From positions 13,326 through 77,325 of the forward strand of contig NZ_DASUCC010000099.1 in the NCBI RefSeq assembly GCF_035762905.1: a stretch of 64,000 nucleotides of DNA. The letters run 5' to 3'. The number at the start of each line of letters is the position of its first letter. The stretch's first letter is position 1. Of this stretch, positions 1 through 8,047 are shown piece after piece. The notes under the pieces were generated by a model. That model searched no databases and was not told the origin of the DNA. It saw nothing but the letters and a program-made list of their open reading frames with translations. The translations under genes were made by a program, and so were the position numbers. This DNA is from DASYTH01 sp035762905. GTDB taxonomy: Bacteria; Actinomycetota; Actinomycetes; Mycobacteriales; Pseudonocardiaceae.

Positions 1-84
1 GTGGTGCTCGGCGGCGACCCGACCCCGCGCACCGGCATCACACTGCGGCCCAAGGGCCCGCTCTGGTTGGCTCGGCGCACCTGA
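1..84 (+). CDS. C-terminal end of an unidentified protein (cut by window edge)
   Basis: An open frame enters from the left edge and stops at TGA 82-84, giving 27 residues that end in GPLWLARRT. The stretch is too short to assign to a family. The DNA beyond it belongs to broken genes, so this may itself be the tail of a pseudogene. Confidence 0.3.
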   Translation: MVLGGDPTPRTGITLRPKGPLWLARRT

Positions 85-129
85 CGACACCTCGGTCAGG
101 CGGCTGATGACGGTCAGCTGACTTCGGAG

Positions 130-255
130 TGCTGGGCGAGGTTCGTCGATCGGGTAGCCGGGCGAGCCGATGATGCGGAGGGGTTGCCCGCGCGGGTCGC
201 CGAAGGTCTCGTAGACGAGTTCCACATCACCGTGGCGACAGGTCATCACGCTCAT
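130..255 (-). pseudogene. N-terminal fragment of an alpha/beta-hydrolase
   Basis: Reading down from ATG 253-255 the frame gives MSVMTCRHGDVELVYETFGD followed by PRGQPLRIIGSPGYP. This is the usual opening of aclacinomycin-methylesterase-type alpha/beta hydrolases: a first beta-hairpin, then the strand before the oxyanion loop. After about residue 40 the frame stays open but no longer resembles a hydrolase. No nucleophile elbow or catalytic His follows, and another reading frame ends at 84, so the gene is truncated. The fragment is divergent from the TetR remnant beside it, the normal layout of a regulator and its target. Confidence 0.45.
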
Positions 256-272
256 GCCAAGTCCAAGCCGCT

Positions 273-568
273 GCCGCCTTTCTGAGCCGCGCCGTACTCC
301 ACCCCGAGATCGCCACCACCCTGGTCGCCGACTCCGCCCGCCTCGCCACGCCCTCGCCGAACAAATCCGCCGCGGTCAACCCGCCAACACCAACCCCGAA
401 CGCGACGCAGCCGGCCTGCTCGCGCTCGCCGACGGGCTCATCGCGCATATCCTCACCGGTCGCCTCACCCACACCCTGGCCCACGGCATCCGCACCACCC
501 AACTCGACCGCATCTTCACCCAGCCACCCCACAACCAGAAGGCAGCCAAGCGAGTTCGAAGGAAGTAG
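273..568 (+). pseudogene. C-terminal remnant of a TetR-family regulator, frameshifted
   Basis: Two frames together read like the ligand-binding half of a TetR repressor. The first part contains FLSRAVLHPEIATTLVADSA. After a shift near 345 the second contains ERDAAGLLALADGLIAHILT and ends with THTLAHGIRTTQLDRIF. The last segment matches the final two helices of the TetR C-terminal domain. The helix-turn-helix part is missing, because the DNA before 270 belongs to the divergent hydrolase fragment. The regulator is therefore inactive. Confidence 0.5.
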
Positions 569-698
569 CAGTCCACCTGCCCCGACCACCGCTGGTAGCG
601 GTTTCGTGTACGCGCAGTTGACGCGACGCCAATCCGGCTCCTAGGGTCGAGTTCGACGCGACAAACGTTGTTCGAGATATCGAACTAAGGCGGTGGTC

Positions 699-1105
699 AT
701 GGCTGCCCGACGCCGAATCGCGTGGGCCCTGCTCGCGTCGTCGGATTTCGGTAGCCCTGCTGACAACCGCGCTACTGGCCGGGACGCATGCGGTAGCTCA
801 GGCGCACACCGGCACAGCCGCGCCGGCCCAGGTGTCCGCCACCCCCGCGCAGCGCATCGACAACATCGGCGCCTCGGGTGCGTGGTGGGTCAACGACTCG
901 GACCCTGGTGGTCAACAACCTCAACACCACGGCGGCCACGGTGGAGGTCACGGTCGGCGGGGTGTCCGGGTTGCGTCCGGTGAGCGCACACCGCACCAGC
1001 GCCACGCAGAACCTCGCCCGGATCGCCAACCCGCCGGTCTCCGGCGCCACGGTGTCGCTGTCGTTGCCGGCCCGCGGCATCACCACCTACGTGTTCGAGC
1101 GGTGA
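699..1105 (+). pseudogene. GH30-type secreted glycoside hydrolase with nearly all of its middle deleted
   Basis: The 5' part encodes an Arg-rich, signal-peptide-like start and then QRIDNIGASGAWWVND, the entry motif of GH30-type enzymes. Within a few bases (about 895-905) the frame changes to RTLVVNNLNTTAATVEVTV and runs to PARGITTYVFER, a typical C-terminal beta-sandwich end of the same family. A normal enzyme has roughly 400 residues between these points, so the TIM barrel with both catalytic Glu residues is gone. A further frameshift lies in the signal-peptide region. Confidence 0.6.
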
Positions 1106-2559
1106 ACGTCCGGCCGGATCATGGGTACGGTCTGCTGTCGGACGGCTTGGGCGAGGGTGCGGATGCCGCGGCGGATCTGGTGGTCGCTGACGTTGCCGAA
1201 GCCGAGTACGAGAGCGGGTGGGCACGGCTCGGTTTCCGCGCCCGCGGGCGCGAACCGGTAGTGGGCGAGTCCGTTGACCCGGACGCCCATGATCGCCGCG
1301 GTCGTCACGACGGCGCGTTCGGATGTCCCGTCGGGGAGGCGCAGCAGGGCGTGGCAGCCGGCTGCCAGCCCGTGTAACCGGCCCGGTCCGAAGGCGAGTT
1401 CGGCCTCGGCTGCCAGCACGTCGCGGCGTGCGTGGTAGATCTCCCGCACACGTCGCAGATGGCGGTCGAACCGGCCCGACTCCATGAGCAGCGCCAGCGC
1501 TTCCTGGTCCAGCCCGGGGGCGTCGCGACAGCTGAGCCGTTTCTCCTCGACGATCCCGGCCACGAACGGCGCTGGCGCGAGCACCCAGCCCAGCCGGATC
1601 GCGGGTGCGAGCGTCTTGCTGACCGATCCCAGCGCGATCACCCGGGCGGGGTTGAGGCCCTGCAGCGAGCCGACCGGCTGCCGGTCGTATCGGAACTCGG
1701 CGTCGTAGTCGTCCTCGAGGATCACCCCGTCGACCTCGTCGGCCCAGGCGACCAGGTCGCGGCGCCGCGACGGGCCGAGCGCGACACCGGTGGGGCATTG
1801 GTGGGCCGGTGTCAACAACACCGCCCGGGCCCCGGTCCGGCGCAGGCGGTCCACGTCGAGGCCGTGGTCGTCGACCGGAACCGGCACAGCGGAGAGGCCC
1901 GCGCGGCGGGCGATCACGTCGTGCTCGCGGGGGCCGGGATCCTCCAGCGCGATGCGCTGGATGCCGTGCCGTGCCAGCGTCGCGAGGACGAAAGCCAGCC
2001 CCTGCCGGAAACCCGAAACGACGACGGCGTCCTCTGCGACCGCGCAGCCCGACCGAACGCGACGGTGGTAGGCGGTGACAACCTCTCGCAGATGCCGGCA
2101 ACCGGCCGGGTCCCCGTCCCCCAACGCGGCGGTTGGCATGGTCCGCGTCGCCTCCGCCACCGCCCAACTCCATGCGGTCAGCGGCACCGAGCCGAGATCG
2201 GGAATGCCGTACTCGAAGTCGGCCTCGACCGGTCGGGGTGCGGCCGAGGTCGCAGCGCCGCCGGGCGGTTGCCGGGCCGGCCCGCCGGAGGGCATCGTGG
2301 CCACCCGTGTCCCGGAGCCGACCGCCGACTCGACGTACCCCTCGGCCAGCAACTGCTCGTAGACATCGACGACCGTGCCTCGGGAGACGCCGAGCAGTTC
2401 GGCCAGGTGTCGCGTCGACGGCAAGCGCTCTCCGGCGCCGAGCCGCCGATCGCGGATCGCCGCCCGCAACTGGTCCTGGAGCTGAATCCGGAGCGGACCA
2501 GCGCCGCGGTCCAGCGCCACCGGTAGGTCGGGGCCACCACGAGCCCAGTGCACGGTCAT
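1087..2559 (-). CDS. MocR/GabR-type regulator (GntR winged helix fused to a PLP aminotransferase-like domain)
   Basis: 490 residues from the ATG at 2557-2559. This start was chosen over an ATG 10 codons upstream because MTVHWARGGPDLPVALDR begins the conserved part. Residues 15-90 form a GntR winged helix (LPSTRHLAELLGVSRGTVVD). Residues from about 115 on form a fold-type I aminotransferase domain with ILEDDYDAEFRYDRQP and the PLP lysine in SVSKTLAPAIRLGW near residue 310. Such proteins sense PLP or amino-acid-like ligands and regulate the adjacent gene. Here the neighbour is the divergent EamA exporter, and repeated TGGNCC words lie between them. Confidence 0.9.
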   Translation of the reverse strand: MTVHWARGGPDLPVALDRGAGPLRIQLQDQLRAAIRDRRLGAGERLPSTRHLAELLGVSRGTVVDVYEQLLAEGYVESAVGSGTRVATMPSGGPARQPPGGAATSAAPRPVEADFEYGIPDLGSVPLTAWSWAVAEATRTMPTAALGDGDPAGCRHLREVVTAYHRRVRSGCAVAEDAVVVSGFRQGLAFVLATLARHGIQRIALEDPGPREHDVIARRAGLSAVPVPVDDHGLDVDRLRRTGARAVLLTPAHQCPTGVALGPSRRRDLVAWADEVDGVILEDDYDAEFRYDRQPVGSLQGLNPARVIALGSVSKTLAPAIRLGWVLAPAPFVAGIVEEKRLSCRDAPGLDQEALALLMESGRFDRHLRRVREIYHARRDVLAAEAELAFGPGRLHGLAAGCHALLRLPDGTSERAVVTTAAIMGVRVNGLAHYRFAPAGAETEPCPPALVLGFGNVSDHQIRRGIRTLAQAVRQQTVPMIRPDVHRSNT

Positions 2560-2573
2560 GCCACCAGTACACC

Positions 2574-2620
2574 AAATGGTCCGCTCCACGGATCGGCGAA
2601 TGGACCTTCCGACTGGACCG
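2574..2620. promoter_or_regulatory. Putative MocR operator: three TGGNCC repeats
   Basis: The 83-bp divergent intergenic region contains AATGGTCC (2575-2582), AATGGACC (2599-2606) and ACTGGACC (2612-2619), all in the same orientation. MocR-type regulators commonly bind direct repeats between their own gene and the divergent target. The assignment rests on position and repetition only. Confidence 0.35.
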
Positions 2621-2642
2621 CATCGGCCGCAGGCTGGGTGCC

Positions 2643-3494
2643 ATGAACCTCGGAATCCTCCTGGCCCTCTCCTCGGCTCTCGCGTACGGCGCCGCGGACT
2701 TCATCGGCGGTGTCGGCTCGCGCCGGTACTCCTCATGGCAGGTCGTTCTGGTCGGGCAGGCCGCCGGCGCGCTCGTCATGCTCCTGGCCGGCCTGATGCT
2801 GCCGGGTAGCCCGGCCACAACGGACTTCGCCTGGGCGCTGCTGGCCGGACTCGGCTCGGCGACCGGCAGCATCTTCCTGTTCCGCGGGCTCGCCCGCGGC
2901 CGGATGGGCCTCGTGGCGCCGATCTCGGCGGTCGGGGCCGCGGTCCTGCCCGTGCTGGTGGGTGTGGTCCTCGGCGAGCGTCCCAGTGGGCTGGTCTGGG
3001 TCGGTGTGCTCGCCGCACTTCCGGGGATCTGGTTGGTCTCCCGCCAGACCACATCGGATCAACCGACGCGCACGCCGGGAGCGCTCGCCGACGGCGCCAT
3101 CGCGGGCGTGGGCTTCGGCGTTCTGTTCATCGCACTCGCCCAGATCTCGGCCGACGCCGGCCTGCTGCCGCTGGCCGCCAACCAACTCATCGGCGCGATC
3201 CTGACCATGGTCGCCGCCACCAGCCTCGGACAGCCCTGGCGTCCCCGCCGCGGCATGGGCGCGGGCGTGGTCGGCTGGGGCAGCGCCTCCGGCGTGCTCG
3301 GCGCCACGGGCACCCTCGCGTTCATGGTCGCCACCGAAGCGACCAGCCTCGGCATCGCCGGAGTCCTCGCCTCCCTCTACCCGGCCGTCACCGTGCTGCT
3401 CGCGGCCGGCGTGCTCGCAGAGCGGGTCAGCATCGGACAACGAACGGGCATCGGGATCTGCACGCTCGCCGTAGCCACGCTGGCTCTTGGCTGA
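2643..3494 (+). CDS. EamA/DMT-family transporter
   Basis: 283 residues with about ten hydrophobic segments in two EamA repeats. The start MNLGILLALSSALAYGAADF is the canonical first helix. The inner part carries the usual PISAVGAAVLPVLVGVVLGE stretch and the second repeat ends with YPAVTVLLAAGVLAERVS. DMT proteins of this kind export amino acids or metabolites across the inner membrane; the substrate cannot be read from the sequence. The ATG at 2643 is preferred because the upstream frame has no membrane features. It is probably controlled by the divergent MocR protein. Confidence 0.9.
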   Translation: MNLGILLALSSALAYGAADFIGGVGSRRYSSWQVVLVGQAAGALVMLLAGLMLPGSPATTDFAWALLAGLGSATGSIFLFRGLARGRMGLVAPISAVGAAVLPVLVGVVLGERPSGLVWVGVLAALPGIWLVSRQTTSDQPTRTPGALADGAIAGVGFGVLFIALAQISADAGLLPLAANQLIGAILTMVAATSLGQPWRPRRGMGAGVVGWGSASGVLGATGTLAFMVATEATSLGIAGVLASLYPAVTVLLAAGVLAERVSIGQRTGIGICTLAVATLALG

Positions 3495-3555
3495 ACCACG
3501 ACACGGCAACTGACGACAGGAGACCACGAATGAACGACACAAGCGGAGGAGTCCC

Positions 3556-4392
3556 ATGCTGACGCAGGTTGCCGAGGGTGTGCTGATCCACCAGAGCGAG
3601 TTGCTCCGGAACAACACCGTTGTCGTGCACGGCCGGGCCGGCGTGTTGCTGATCGACCCCGGGATCCGGGGCGATGAGATGGTCTGCCTGGCGAACGACC
3701 TTCGTCAGTTGGGCCGGCCCGTCCTGGCAGGCTTCTCGACGCATCCTGATTGGGATCACGTGCTCTGGCATGCCGAGCTTGGCGAAGCGCCGCGTTACGG
3801 TACAGCCCGCTGTGCCGCTGCAATGCAAGCTCTGCGGGCGAACGCGGACTGGCAGGCCCGCGTCTTCGGGGGGTTGCCGCCGGAAATCGCCGAGGAGATC
3901 CCACTGGACCTGTTCGGCCGCATAACGGGTCTGCCTGTTGACACTGCGCGGATTCCTTGGGATGGCCCGCAAGTCCGCATCATCGAGCATCCGGCGCATG
4001 CCCCCGGCCATGCGGCACTGTTGATCGAAGAACGCCGGGTTCTCGTCGCCGGCGACATGCTCTCTGATGTCTTCATTCCGATGCTCGACGACGTGAACGG
4101 CACCAATGACCCGATCGAGGACTACCTCGTCGGGCTGCGACTGCTCGAAGACGTGGCGGACGACGTCGATGTCATCGTCCCGGGGCACGGCTCCGTCGGC
4201 AGAGCTGACCAGGTCAGCGCACGGATCGAACAGGACCGCGCGTACATACACGCCCTGCGTGACGGGAACGATCCCGACGACCCGCGAATCGGCCCATCGG
4301 CCAAGCCCGGCTGGGAATGGGTCACCGACATCCACACCGGGCAACGCCGGCGCTTCGCCCAAAGAACCGAGCGCGACGAAACTCCCGGCTAG
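3556..4392 (+). CDS. Metallo-beta-lactamase-fold hydrolase
   Basis: 278 residues, preceded by AGCGGAGGAG. The metal-binding signature is FSTHPDWDHVLWH (HxxxDH near residue 60). Later metal ligands appear in HAPGHAALLIEERRVLVAGD and PGHGSVG. These define a soluble dinuclear metal hydrolase of the glyoxalase II/quinolone-lyase-like group, with no signal peptide. The substrate is unknown. It follows the EamA gene by about 60 bp on the same strand and may be cotranscribed. A 10-codon ORF (3529-3561) overlaps the start codon and could couple its translation. Confidence 0.85.
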   Translation: MLTQVAEGVLIHQSELLRNNTVVVHGRAGVLLIDPGIRGDEMVCLANDLRQLGRPVLAGFSTHPDWDHVLWHAELGEAPRYGTARCAAAMQALRANADWQARVFGGLPPEIAEEIPLDLFGRITGLPVDTARIPWDGPQVRIIEHPAHAPGHAALLIEERRVLVAGDMLSDVFIPMLDDVNGTNDPIEDYLVGLRLLEDVADDVDVIVPGHGSVGRADQVSARIEQDRAYIHALRDGNDPDDPRIGPSAKPGWEWVTDIHTGQRRRFAQRTERDETPG

Positions 4393-4461
4393 CGAACCGG
4401 TGACCAGACGAGGTTCCGCATTCGTCAGAGCGGTTCCGGCGCTGGGCCGTTCACCGGCCGG

Positions 4462-4932
4462 TCACTGGATCTGCTCGGCCAGCGCGACGAGGATGCCCGC
4501 GGGGCCGCGGAGGTAGCAGAGCCGGTAGCTGTTCTCGTAGCGCACCAGCTCGCCGAGGAGTTCGGCTCCGTGTGGCCGCAAGCGGTCGATGATGTCGTCG
4601 ATGTCGTCGACGGCGAACATGATGCGATGTGCGCCCAGCGTGTTCGCCGGAGCGCGCGGGTCAGCGTCTCGGCTCGACGGCGTGTGGTATTTGGTCAGCT
4701 CGAGTCGTCCGTGGCCGTCCGGGGTGCGCATCATCGCGATGTCCGACCGGACTCCGTCGAGCCCGACGAGCCGATCCACCGTGCTGCCCTCGACTGTCGC
4801 CTCGCCTTCCAGTTCCAGTCCGAGTTCGGCGAAGAACGCCTTGGCAGCCGGGAGGTCGTCGACGACGATGGCGATGTTGTCCATTCGCTGGATCGTCCCG
4901 CGCCCAGGGCCTCGCTGGTCGGTGTCGTCCAT
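4462..4932 (-). CDS. VOC (glyoxalase/bleomycin-resistance fold) protein
   Basis: 156 residues from ATG 4930-4932, chosen because AAAGGAG lies just upstream; an in-frame ATG 7 codons earlier lacks this. The fold shows as MDNIAIVVDDLPAAKAFFAELG and HRIMFAVDDIDDIIDRLRPHG, the two beta-alpha-beta modules, with GRLELTKYH contributing a metal-type Glu. VOC proteins include lyases, dioxygenases and binding proteins, so the function stays open. It is the last gene of a three-gene minus-strand run with the PPOX and cupin genes, opposite a LysR regulator. Confidence 0.85.
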   Translation of the reverse strand: MDDTDQRGPGRGTIQRMDNIAIVVDDLPAAKAFFAELGLELEGEATVEGSTVDRLVGLDGVRSDIAMMRTPDGHGRLELTKYHTPSSRDADPRAPANTLGAHRIMFAVDDIDDIIDRLRPHGAELLGELVRYENSYRLCYLRGPAGILVALAEQIQ

Positions 4933-4984
4933 GATGATCTCCTTTCGAGGCAAGCGCTTCCCATTCGGCGGCGGGTGTGCGTGT

Positions 4985-5482
4985 TCAGGCGCGCTGACGT
5001 TGCTTCTGTTGCGCCATGAGCTCCTCGATGGCGGTGGGCAGGGTGGTCTCGAAGTCGATCAGCTTGACCCAGGTCGGCTTCACCACGACCCGGACCATGC
5101 CGTCGTAGAGCGACTTCACGCCGGCCTCCCACTCGGCCCGTTGCTCGGGCGTCATCTCGTAGGTGCCGTTCCACTGGAAGTACTCCTCGGGGATGCCGTC
5201 GACGACATCCAGCTCCGCCTGGCCGCGGATCAGCAGGATCTTCGGCGGGTGCGACTCGGTGTCGATCGTCAGCGCGACCGCGGGATTGCGGCGCAACGCC
5301 GGGAGTTTCCGCGCGTTCGTCGCGGTGCACATGACGATTTCCGTGCCGTTCCAGACGATTCCGATCGGGATCGACCGCGGGGTGCCGTCCAGTGCGATGA
5401 AGGCCAGCCTGGCCAGGTCACGGGCCAGCAGTTCCCGGCTGAGTGGGCGGTTGAGTACCTCGTCGATGGCGTTCTGGTCCAT
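4985..5482 (-). CDS. Pyridoxamine-5'-phosphate-oxidase-fold (PPOX) protein
   Basis: 165 residues. The split-barrel flavin-binding fold is indicated by LARLAFIALDGTPRSIPIG, the GTEIVMCTATNARKLPALRR motif (cofactor phosphate contact) and NPAVALTIDTESHPPKILLI. In actinomycetes many such proteins use F420 or FMN to reduce small molecules. It sits 12 bp downstream of the cysteine-dioxygenase-like gene and 52 bp upstream of the VOC gene. The three are probably one operon under the divergent LysR protein. Confidence 0.85.
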   Translation of the reverse strand: MDQNAIDEVLNRPLSRELLARDLARLAFIALDGTPRSIPIGIVWNGTEIVMCTATNARKLPALRRNPAVALTIDTESHPPKILLIRGQAELDVVDGIPEEYFQWNGTYEMTPEQRAEWEAGVKSLYDGMVRVVVKPTWVKLIDFETTLPTAIEELMAQQKQRQRA

Positions 5483-5494
5483 GGTTCGAGCTCC

Positions 5495-5995
5495 TCAGTT
5501 GTAGTAGCGGCGGGCGCTGGATCCGACGCGGGTGATGTCGGTGCCGTAGATGTGCAGGCCGATGGCGATCTCGTCGCCGACGTTGCGGATGCGGTGGATG
5601 TCGCCGGGCGGCGCGAGACCGCTGACCTCGCCGGGAGGGTTGTCCCGCGTGCCAAGGGGGTTGAGCGCTTCGTCGAACAGTTCCTCGTGCTCGATGCCGG
5701 ACAGCACGCCCACGACGCACCAGGTGATGTGGTCGTGGATCCGGGTGGTCTGCCCGGGCCGCCAGACCAGGCCGAGGATGGAGAACGCCCCGTCGGGCTC
5801 GGCGTGCAGCAGGTGGCCCGCGACCCGGTCGGGCCGGCCGAGACGCTGACCGGGCGTCAGGATCTCGGGGCCGGGCAGGTGTGTGCGGAGCTGACCGGCG
5901 ACCAGTTCCGCGGTGTCCGGCCAGCCGGTCCGCACGTCGATCGCCTGGCGTACGGCCGTGACGAGATCGGTGAGCGTCGCCAGAGAGCGGGTCAT
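5495..5995 (-). CDS. Cysteine-dioxygenase-type cupin
   Basis: 166 residues. The metal-binding cupin motif 1 is TTRIHDHITWCVVGVLSGIE (His-x-His plus the Cys of the CDO group), and motif 2 is GDIHRIRNVGDEIAIGLHIY. This is the iron(II) thiol dioxygenase family, which oxidises cysteine or 3-mercaptopropionate to the sulfinate in the cytoplasm. Which thiol is used cannot be decided. It is the first gene of the minus-strand unit divergent from the LysR regulator, so it is the likely regulated step. Confidence 0.8.
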   Translation of the reverse strand: MTRSLATLTDLVTAVRQAIDVRTGWPDTAELVAGQLRTHLPGPEILTPGQRLGRPDRVAGHLLHAEPDGAFSILGLVWRPGQTTRIHDHITWCVVGVLSGIEHEELFDEALNPLGTRDNPPGEVSGLAPPGDIHRIRNVGDEIAIGLHIYGTDITRVGSSARRYYN

Positions 5996-6048
5996 CGCAC
6001 CGTCCTCCTTGCCAGAGCGGGTTCGTCCCCCTCACCCTCCCGCACGCC

Positions 6049-6086
6049 AACTCATTCGTCCAATGACAATAATTGGGCTAACTCAT
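6049..6086. promoter_or_regulatory. Putative LysR operator with nested repeats
   Basis: CCAAT (6060-6064) and ATTGG (6072-6076) form an interrupted palindrome spaced by 7 bp. The word AACTCAT occurs on both sides, at 6049-6055 and 6080-6086. The element lies between the divergent cupin operon and the LysR gene, whose ATG is 16 bp beyond it. Its AT-rich centre contrasts with the surrounding GC-rich DNA, as expected of a LysR box overlapping a promoter. Confidence 0.5.
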
Positions 6087-6101
6087 GTGTACTCTTTATG
6101 C

Positions 6102-6989
6102 ATGCTGGATATCCTGCGGTTACGCGTTCTCGCGGCGATCGCCGCGCAGGGCTCGGTCACCAAGGCCGCCAAGCACCTGAACTACTCCCAGCCCGCCGTC
6201 AGCCATCATCTGGCCAGGCTGGAGGCCGAGACCGGGGCCAAGCTCGTCCAGCGGATCGGCCGGGGCATCCGGCTCACCCCGGAGGGCGAGCACCTGGCCC
6301 GCCGCGCCACCGAGATCGTCGGCCGGGTCGACACCGCCGCCGCGGAACTGTCCGCGATGGTGGGCCTGCGCACCGGCCGCGTCCGGGTCGCCGGCTTCCA
6401 GTCGGCGCTCGCCGCGCTGGTGCCGCACGCCGCGGGCACCCTGCGCCGCGAACACCCCGGCATCGAACTGCACCTGATCGAGGCCCACCCGCGCGTGGCA
6501 CTCGATCTGCTGCGGGCCGGGCAGGTAGACGTCGCGGTCGTCTTCCGCTACGACGACACGACCCCGGACGACATCCGCGCCACCCACCTGTTCGACGACC
6601 CGATGTACCTGCTCAGCCTCGAACCCGACCAGACACTGACCGGCAACCGCGACTCCGCCTGGATCGCGGGCTGCGAGAACTGCCGCCGCGAGTTCCTCCA
6701 GGCCTGCGACAAGGCGGGCTTCGTCCCGCCCATCGCATTCACCGCCGACGACATCATCGTCAAACAGGCACTGGTCGCCGCGGGCATGGGCGTGACCACC
6801 ATGCCAGGGCTGGCACTGCGCACCCACCACGCCCCCGGAATCGCAGCCAGCCTCCTTCCCGACTTCCGGCGGCGCGTCTCCCTGGCCACCTATGGCGACC
6901 CGCCGGACCCGCCCGCGACCACCGCCTTCATCACCGCGCTACGCCACGCCGTCCAGCAGACCCGACCAGGCCATCCCCAACCGAGTTAG
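6102..6989 (+). CDS. LysR-family transcriptional regulator
   Basis: 295 residues from ATG 6102. An N-terminal winged helix starts MLDILRLRVLAAIAAQGSVT and contains QPAVSHHLARLEAETG as the recognition helix. A periplasmic-binding-protein-like effector domain covers about residues 90-285. The frame is open upstream, but the family start is clear at 6102. LysR proteins normally repress themselves and activate the divergent genes. Here those are the thiol dioxygenase-PPOX-VOC set, so the inducer may be a thiol or sulfur metabolite; that is inference. Confidence 0.92.
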   Translation: MLDILRLRVLAAIAAQGSVTKAAKHLNYSQPAVSHHLARLEAETGAKLVQRIGRGIRLTPEGEHLARRATEIVGRVDTAAAELSAMVGLRTGRVRVAGFQSALAALVPHAAGTLRREHPGIELHLIEAHPRVALDLLRAGQVDVAVVFRYDDTTPDDIRATHLFDDPMYLLSLEPDQTLTGNRDSAWIAGCENCRREFLQACDKAGFVPPIAFTADDIIVKQALVAAGMGVTTMPGLALRTHHAPGIAASLLPDFRRRVSLATYGDPPDPPATTAFITALRHAVQQTRPGHPQPS

Positions 6990-7049
6990 CGATCAAACGG
7001 CACCAGCATCCCGTGCACTTCACCCTCGCCAACAGGGCTGTCTGGCCGC

Positions 7050-7844
7050 TCAGGTTCGAGTCCACCTGACCAGCAGTGCGCTGAGGCTGCCCCGATTGGT
7101 GAGGTTGAGTTTCCGGTAGATGAGCTCGAGGTGCTTGTGCACCGTGCGCGGGCTGATGCCGAGGTTGCGGGCGATTTCGCGGTCGGTGCTGCCGCCGGCC
7201 ACGTGCGCTGCCACCTGCCGTTCCCGGGATGTCAGATCCGGCAGCCGGGCGAGTGATCGTTCGGCCTGCTCGGTGAGCCGGGTGGTGTGCCGGCTCGCGG
7301 CCAGCAGCGCCGCGATCCGTTCCCGCCGGGCAATCGCCTGGGACACGTGTGGTGCCAACAGGTCGACGATGTCGCGGTCGCGGCGGGAGAAGCCCGGCCG
7401 GGACCGGTTGAACAGCAACACGGTGCCCCGCCGGCCGTTCAGGTTGACCACGCAGAGCAGTTGGTCGGCGGTCTGGTCCGGACGGTAGTAGTCGACGTAC
7501 AACGGCAACTGTCGCAGCGTGCGCAGATCCGCGAGGTCGGTCAATGCCGCCGAGGTGCCGGTCGGCAGCCGGCCGGAGCGGCAGGCCGCGAACCCCGGGT
7601 GCTGCGCGACCGCGGCGGCGAACCCGGGCCGGGCAAGCAGGTTGCGGTCGGGGCGGGTGGTGGTGACGATGGTCAGCCGCCGCGTCACGGAATCGTGGCC
7701 GATCACGCCGGCCGTGTCGGAGCCGACCAGGCGCTCAAGCGCGGCAAGGCTGGAGCGCACCACCTCGTCATCGGTGTCGTCCGCGTTCAGCTCTCGCACC
7801 AGTTCGAGGGCGCGTCGCAGGTCGCGTGCCGTCACATCGCTCAT
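7050..7844 (-). CDS. LuxR-type regulator with N-terminal sensor domain
   Basis: 264 residues. The C-terminal LuxR helix-turn-helix is LTSRERQVAAHVAGGSTDRE and then IARNLGISPRTVHKHLELIY. The first 170 residues are a GAF-like sensory domain with no recognisable cofactor motif. There is no phosphoacceptor receiver domain, so this is a one-component regulator. It is divergent from the secreted lectin gene across about 200 bp, with no other nearby target, so that gene is a candidate for control. Confidence 0.88.
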   Translation of the reverse strand: MSDVTARDLRRALELVRELNADDTDDEVVRSSLAALERLVGSDTAGVIGHDSVTRRLTIVTTTRPDRNLLARPGFAAAVAQHPGFAACRSGRLPTGTSAALTDLADLRTLRQLPLYVDYYRPDQTADQLLCVVNLNGRRGTVLLFNRSRPGFSRRDRDIVDLLAPHVSQAIARRERIAALLAASRHTTRLTEQAERSLARLPDLTSRERQVAAHVAGGSTDREIARNLGISPRTVHKHLELIYRKLNLTNRGSLSALLVRWTRT

Positions 7845-8047
7845 GGACTACCTGAAGCCGGCGACATCCCGCAGATACCCGCTCGTCTCTGATTCACCCC
7901 AAAGGATGTGCCGGTACTGCGCAGAAGTACGTATGGATTGCGCGGGCCGTGGTTGGTGGTATGGACACCGGCCGGCAGGGACCGGCCAACCAATGTCGTC
8001 GCCGGGACGGCCGGACCGTGTCCGGCGGCCGAGGGAGGAACATCTCA

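Noticed and set aside
890..3052. 720-codon minus-strand frame
   Set aside because: Arg/Pro/Gly-rich shadow of the MocR and EamA genes; no domain is visible.
7043..7066. tRNA-like T-arm string GGTTCGAGTCC
   Set aside because: It is the 3' end of the LuxR-type gene on the minus strand (codons for RWTRT and stop); no acceptor, D or anticodon arms surround it.
4589..7069. 826-codon plus-strand frame
   Set aside because: Antisense to the VOC, PPOX and cupin genes and out of frame with LysR; composition is that of a GC-rich shadow.
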